Below are positions 6,582 through 8,193 of a DNA stretch of 8,193 bases, piece after piece (positions within the stretch are counted from its first letter, which is position 1; every line of letters starts with the position of its first letter). The notes under the pieces are model-generated. The model worked only from the letters and a program-made list of their open reading frames with translations, was not told the origin of the DNA and did no database searches. The DNA is taken from positions 1 to 8,193 of the forward strand of contig CAMDZX010000086.1 in assembly GCA_945910925.1 (NCBI GenBank). Reading direction: 5' to 3'. This DNA is from an uncultured bacterium (lineage in GTDB: Bacteria > Cyanobacteriota > Vampirovibrionia > Gastranaerophilales > Gastranaerophilaceae). A program made the position numbers and the translations under genes.

Positions 6582-6620
6582 ATATTTACTGCGTTACAAG
6601 GATTGTAAATATTTGTAAAC
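6582..6620. repeat. Inverted/direct repeat cluster in the gap before the 3' membrane gene pair
   Basis: TTACAA (6594-6599) and TTGTAA (6603-6608) form a perfect inverted repeat with a GGA centre. TTGTAA recurs at 6613-6618, ten bases (one helical turn) further. An outer pair ATATTTAC (6582-6589) / GTAAATAT (6605-6612) is also a perfect inverted repeat. The whole gap 6516-6699 has no gene that I can support and no strong promoter; TATTAT at 6662-6667 is a weak -10 candidate. The cluster could be an operator or an RNA hairpin. Confidence 0.4.
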
Positions 6621-6699
6621 AATAACAAAAGGTAATAGCAAAAAAACTTTTGTAAGAATCTTATTATATGTGTAGACGTTAGTTTGGAGTTGGTGATTT

Positions 6700-6822
6700 A
6701 TGGGAATTGATAATGTTAATGCAAATAAGACAATTGCGTTGACGACTACGGCATCGTCTTGTCCGCCTTATCCGCATAAACATGTGCCGGAAGACCATAT
6801 TCCTGCTGAGACAAACGTTTGA
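6700..6822 (+). CDS. 40-residue reading frame ended by TGA; probable N-terminal part of the next gene or a leader peptide
   Basis: ATG 6700 is preceded by GGAG (6686-6689, 10 bases away). It starts a 40-codon frame beginning MGIDNVNANKTIALTTTASS, followed by a polar Pro/His-rich stretch (CPPYPHKHVPEDHIPAETNV), then TGA at 6820-6822. The next gene lies in the same frame, separated only by eight sense codons (6823-6846), and without this TGA one frame would run from 6700 to 7809 (369 residues). The composition is that of a soluble N-terminal tail. Either the gene is split by a nonsense mutation, the stop is read through, or this is a real small peptide that feeds ribosomes into the gene behind. 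The first option is favoured because the downstream ATG lacks a ribosome binding site. Confidence 0.5.
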   Translation: MGIDNVNANKTIALTTTASSCPPYPHKHVPEDHIPAETNV

Positions 6823-6846
6823 CCAAATAATATAAAAACCGGGATT

Positions 6847-7809
6847 ATGCGGTCTTATCAAAAGACTACAAGTGCTTTTACGGAATATCCTGTGAAGGGA
6901 TTAACTGGACATAAGAAATCAACGTTTTATGAATTTCTGGCAATGGGTATCGTTCCGTATATTCTTGGTAGTGCAACTATGATGGCAGTATTTAACGGGG
7001 TTTCTTTTTCTCCGAATTTTGCCAATAAAGCCGCTAAGGCTAAAGGTAATAAACTTGCATTAGGAGTTTTACTGTTCGGTGTATGCAAGTCATTATCAAA
7101 GGCTCTCATTACTAAACCTGTTAAATGGGCAACAGGTATTGATACTGAGATGCCATATCAAAAAGTTTCATATACAATCCCTATGAGTAAGAATGACCCT
7201 CCAATTCCGAATTATGAACAGCATAATGTTTTTGAAAGTCGAGATTTTCCGCGTTATGACATTTTGTATAATTATAAGGAAGATAAACCAAGAAATTATT
7301 ATTATGATCAAATTGCCAAGAAAAATGGTTTAGGTAAGAATTTAGAAGCTTCTGATGCTGAAGTTAAGCCTATGATAAAAGATGTTATTTCTCGTTCACG
7401 AACTGCTAAAAGTCTTTCAACTTATGCTTGGGGGGGCGTCGGTGTAGCACTTGCAACACAAAATTCTTGGGATTCCTTCTTTAATGCATTATCCAAAAAC
7501 GCTTGGGTGAGATTTAAACCTAATACAAACGAAAATAAATTTATTAACTATGTAGATAAAGTTGGTAATGTCTGTCGTAATTCATATCGCATTGCTCGAA
7601 GTTTTGGAAGAAGCTTGGTTGCAGCTTCAAAAGAATTGTACAAGGGACCTGTTGCAGAAAAAGGTTTCAATAAGCATGCCGGTAAAGCATTATTAGGTTT
7701 TGCTGCAGGCTTAAGCGCGTTAGGCGCAATAAATACGATATATGGTGCAAAAACCTCCGGTGATAGAAAATTTGTTATTGATAATAAAAAGAAAGTTACG
7801 GTCGATTAA
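6847..7809 (+). CDS. Multi-segment membrane protein of unknown function (possibly N-terminally interrupted)
   Basis: A 320-residue protein with four hydrophobic segments: about 27-52 (FYEFLAMGIVPYILGSATMM), 68-88 (NKLALGVLLFGVCKSLSKAL), 190-205 (LSTYAWGGVGVALATQ) and 278-300 (AGKALLGFAAGLSALGAINT). Between the second and third is a polar loop rich in Tyr, Pro and Asp (about 100-185, with NYEQHNVFESRDFPRYDILY). The C-terminus is Lys-rich. The segment YPVKGLTGHKKSTFYEFLAMG and the TKPVKWATGIDTEMPY region look like conserved motifs of a family I associate, from memory only, with gut Melainabacteria; no function is known to me. ATG 6847 has no Shine-Dalgarno site, so the true start may be ATG 6700. 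A run of seven G (7430-7436) lies inside the third hydrophobic segment. The stop overlaps the next start as TAATG. Confidence 0.75.
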   Translation: MRSYQKTTSAFTEYPVKGLTGHKKSTFYEFLAMGIVPYILGSATMMAVFNGVSFSPNFANKAAKAKGNKLALGVLLFGVCKSLSKALITKPVKWATGIDTEMPYQKVSYTIPMSKNDPPIPNYEQHNVFESRDFPRYDILYNYKEDKPRNYYYDQIAKKNGLGKNLEASDAEVKPMIKDVISRSRTAKSLSTYAWGGVGVALATQNSWDSFFNALSKNAWVRFKPNTNENKFINYVDKVGNVCRNSYRIARSFGRSLVAASKELYKGPVAEKGFNKHAGKALLGFAAGLSALGAINTIYGAKTSGDRKFVIDNKKKVTVD

Positions 7810-8193
7810 TGTCAAACATGATTCAAAATATTGCTCAAAATATTTCATCTGTGAATAATACAACAAGAAAGTATTATGAAGACTTTACTGATGTTAATTC
7901 GGACAGCTTAATGAAACCTTTGGACGGTAAAGGATATTTAGTAGAAAATAATTTATTAACTGCGCCAAAAGAATTTGCAAAAGATACATATTACACGGCT
8001 AAAGCTCTTAAAAAAGGGATTGCAGGTACTGCAAACGACCATGAACTTGGTAAATTAAATGATTTAGGCTTAAAAGTAGGCGGTCTTTCAATTGCTGCAT
8101 ATTTAATGACAAAGCGTTCTACACCGAAGACTAAAGCAATGGAATTTGTCGGATTTGGTACTTTTCTTGCAAGTATGGCGTTGTGGCCAAAAA
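7809..8193 (+). CDS. Membrane-associated protein of unknown function, 3' partial
   Basis: A frame opens at ATG 7809, overlapping the previous stop as TAATG, and runs off the window after 128 codons. The first 80 residues are polar (MSNMIQNIAQNISSVNNTTR, then KPLDGKGYLVENNLLTAPKE), with FAKDTYYTAKALKKGIAGTA before a first hydrophobic segment at about 86-100 (LGLKVGGLSIAAYLM). A Lys/Thr-rich turn (TKRSTPKTKA) leads to a second at 111-127 (MEFVGFGTFLASMALWP), so the visible part is a helical hairpin with a short basic loop. No good ribosome binding site precedes it, so it is probably coupled to the gene before. An alternative in-frame ATG lies three codons in (7818). I do not know a function; the tight pairing suggests the two proteins act together. 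Confidence 0.75.
   Translation, partial: MSNMIQNIAQNISSVNNTTRKYYEDFTDVNSDSLMKPLDGKGYLVENNLLTAPKEFAKDTYYTAKALKKGIAGTANDHELGKLNDLGLKVGGLSIAAYLMTKRSTPKTKAMEFVGFGTFLASMALWPK

Noticed and set aside
6820..6822. TGA recoded as an amino acid (Trp or Gly code)
   Set aside because: All Trp codons I could check in the conserved genes are TGG and no conserved gene has an in-frame TGA. In AT-rich DNA with reassigned TGA most Trp codons would be TGA.
1..8193. CRISPR array, insertion sequence, tRNA or rRNA genes
   Set aside because: No regularly spaced repeats, transposase motifs, terminal inverted repeats or cloverleaf-like sequences were seen on either strand.

Overview
The window is AT-rich bacterial DNA, fully coding apart from three short gaps. 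Gene content and layout suggest a flagellate member of the non-photosynthetic cyanobacterial sister lineage (Melainabacteria/Vampirovibrionia, Gastranaerophilales-like). The grounds are a B12-type radical SAM protein fused to a DUF2344 domain, an RNase E/G with a disordered basic tail like that of cyanobacterial RNase E, flagellar chaperone genes, and a 3' pair of membrane proteins that I associate from memory with gut Melainabacteria. That placement is inference; no rRNA is present to settle it.

Layout. (1) Bases 3-3491, + strand: a 5'-truncated radical SAM/DUF2344 gene, an RNase E/G gene 20 bases later, and a 111-residue exported or membrane protein gene that overlaps the end of the RNase gene. 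These look like one transcription unit. (2) Bases 3523-4531, + strand: a sigma70-type promoter whose -35 box lies inside an inverted repeat, then rpsL and rpsG in a TAATG overlap, closed by a strong hairpin. fusA and tuf do not follow. (3) Bases 4530-5809, - strand: a flaG-like gene, fliS and a fliT-like gene in tight order, sharing the hairpin as a bidirectional terminator with rpsG. (4) Bases 5835-5849: a perfect inverted repeat made of two opposed -10 boxes, serving the flagellar operon on one side and an unrecognised 209-residue gene on the other. (5) Bases 6516-6699: a non-coding gap with a TTACAA/TTGTAA repeat cluster. (6) Bases 6700-8193, + strand: a 40-codon reading frame ended by TGA, followed in the same frame by a 320-residue multi-segment membrane protein with no evident ribosome binding site, then a second membrane protein in TAATG overlap that runs off the window.

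Groups 1 and 2 are RNA-processing and translation genes. Group 3 supplies export chaperones and a filament-associated protein. The most unusual part is group 6, a tandem of undescribed membrane proteins whose first gene appears interrupted by an in-frame TGA. None of the ten complete genes ends in TGA, yet Trp is always TGG, so a changed genetic code is unlikely. A nonsense mutation, leaky stop or short coupled leader peptide fits better.
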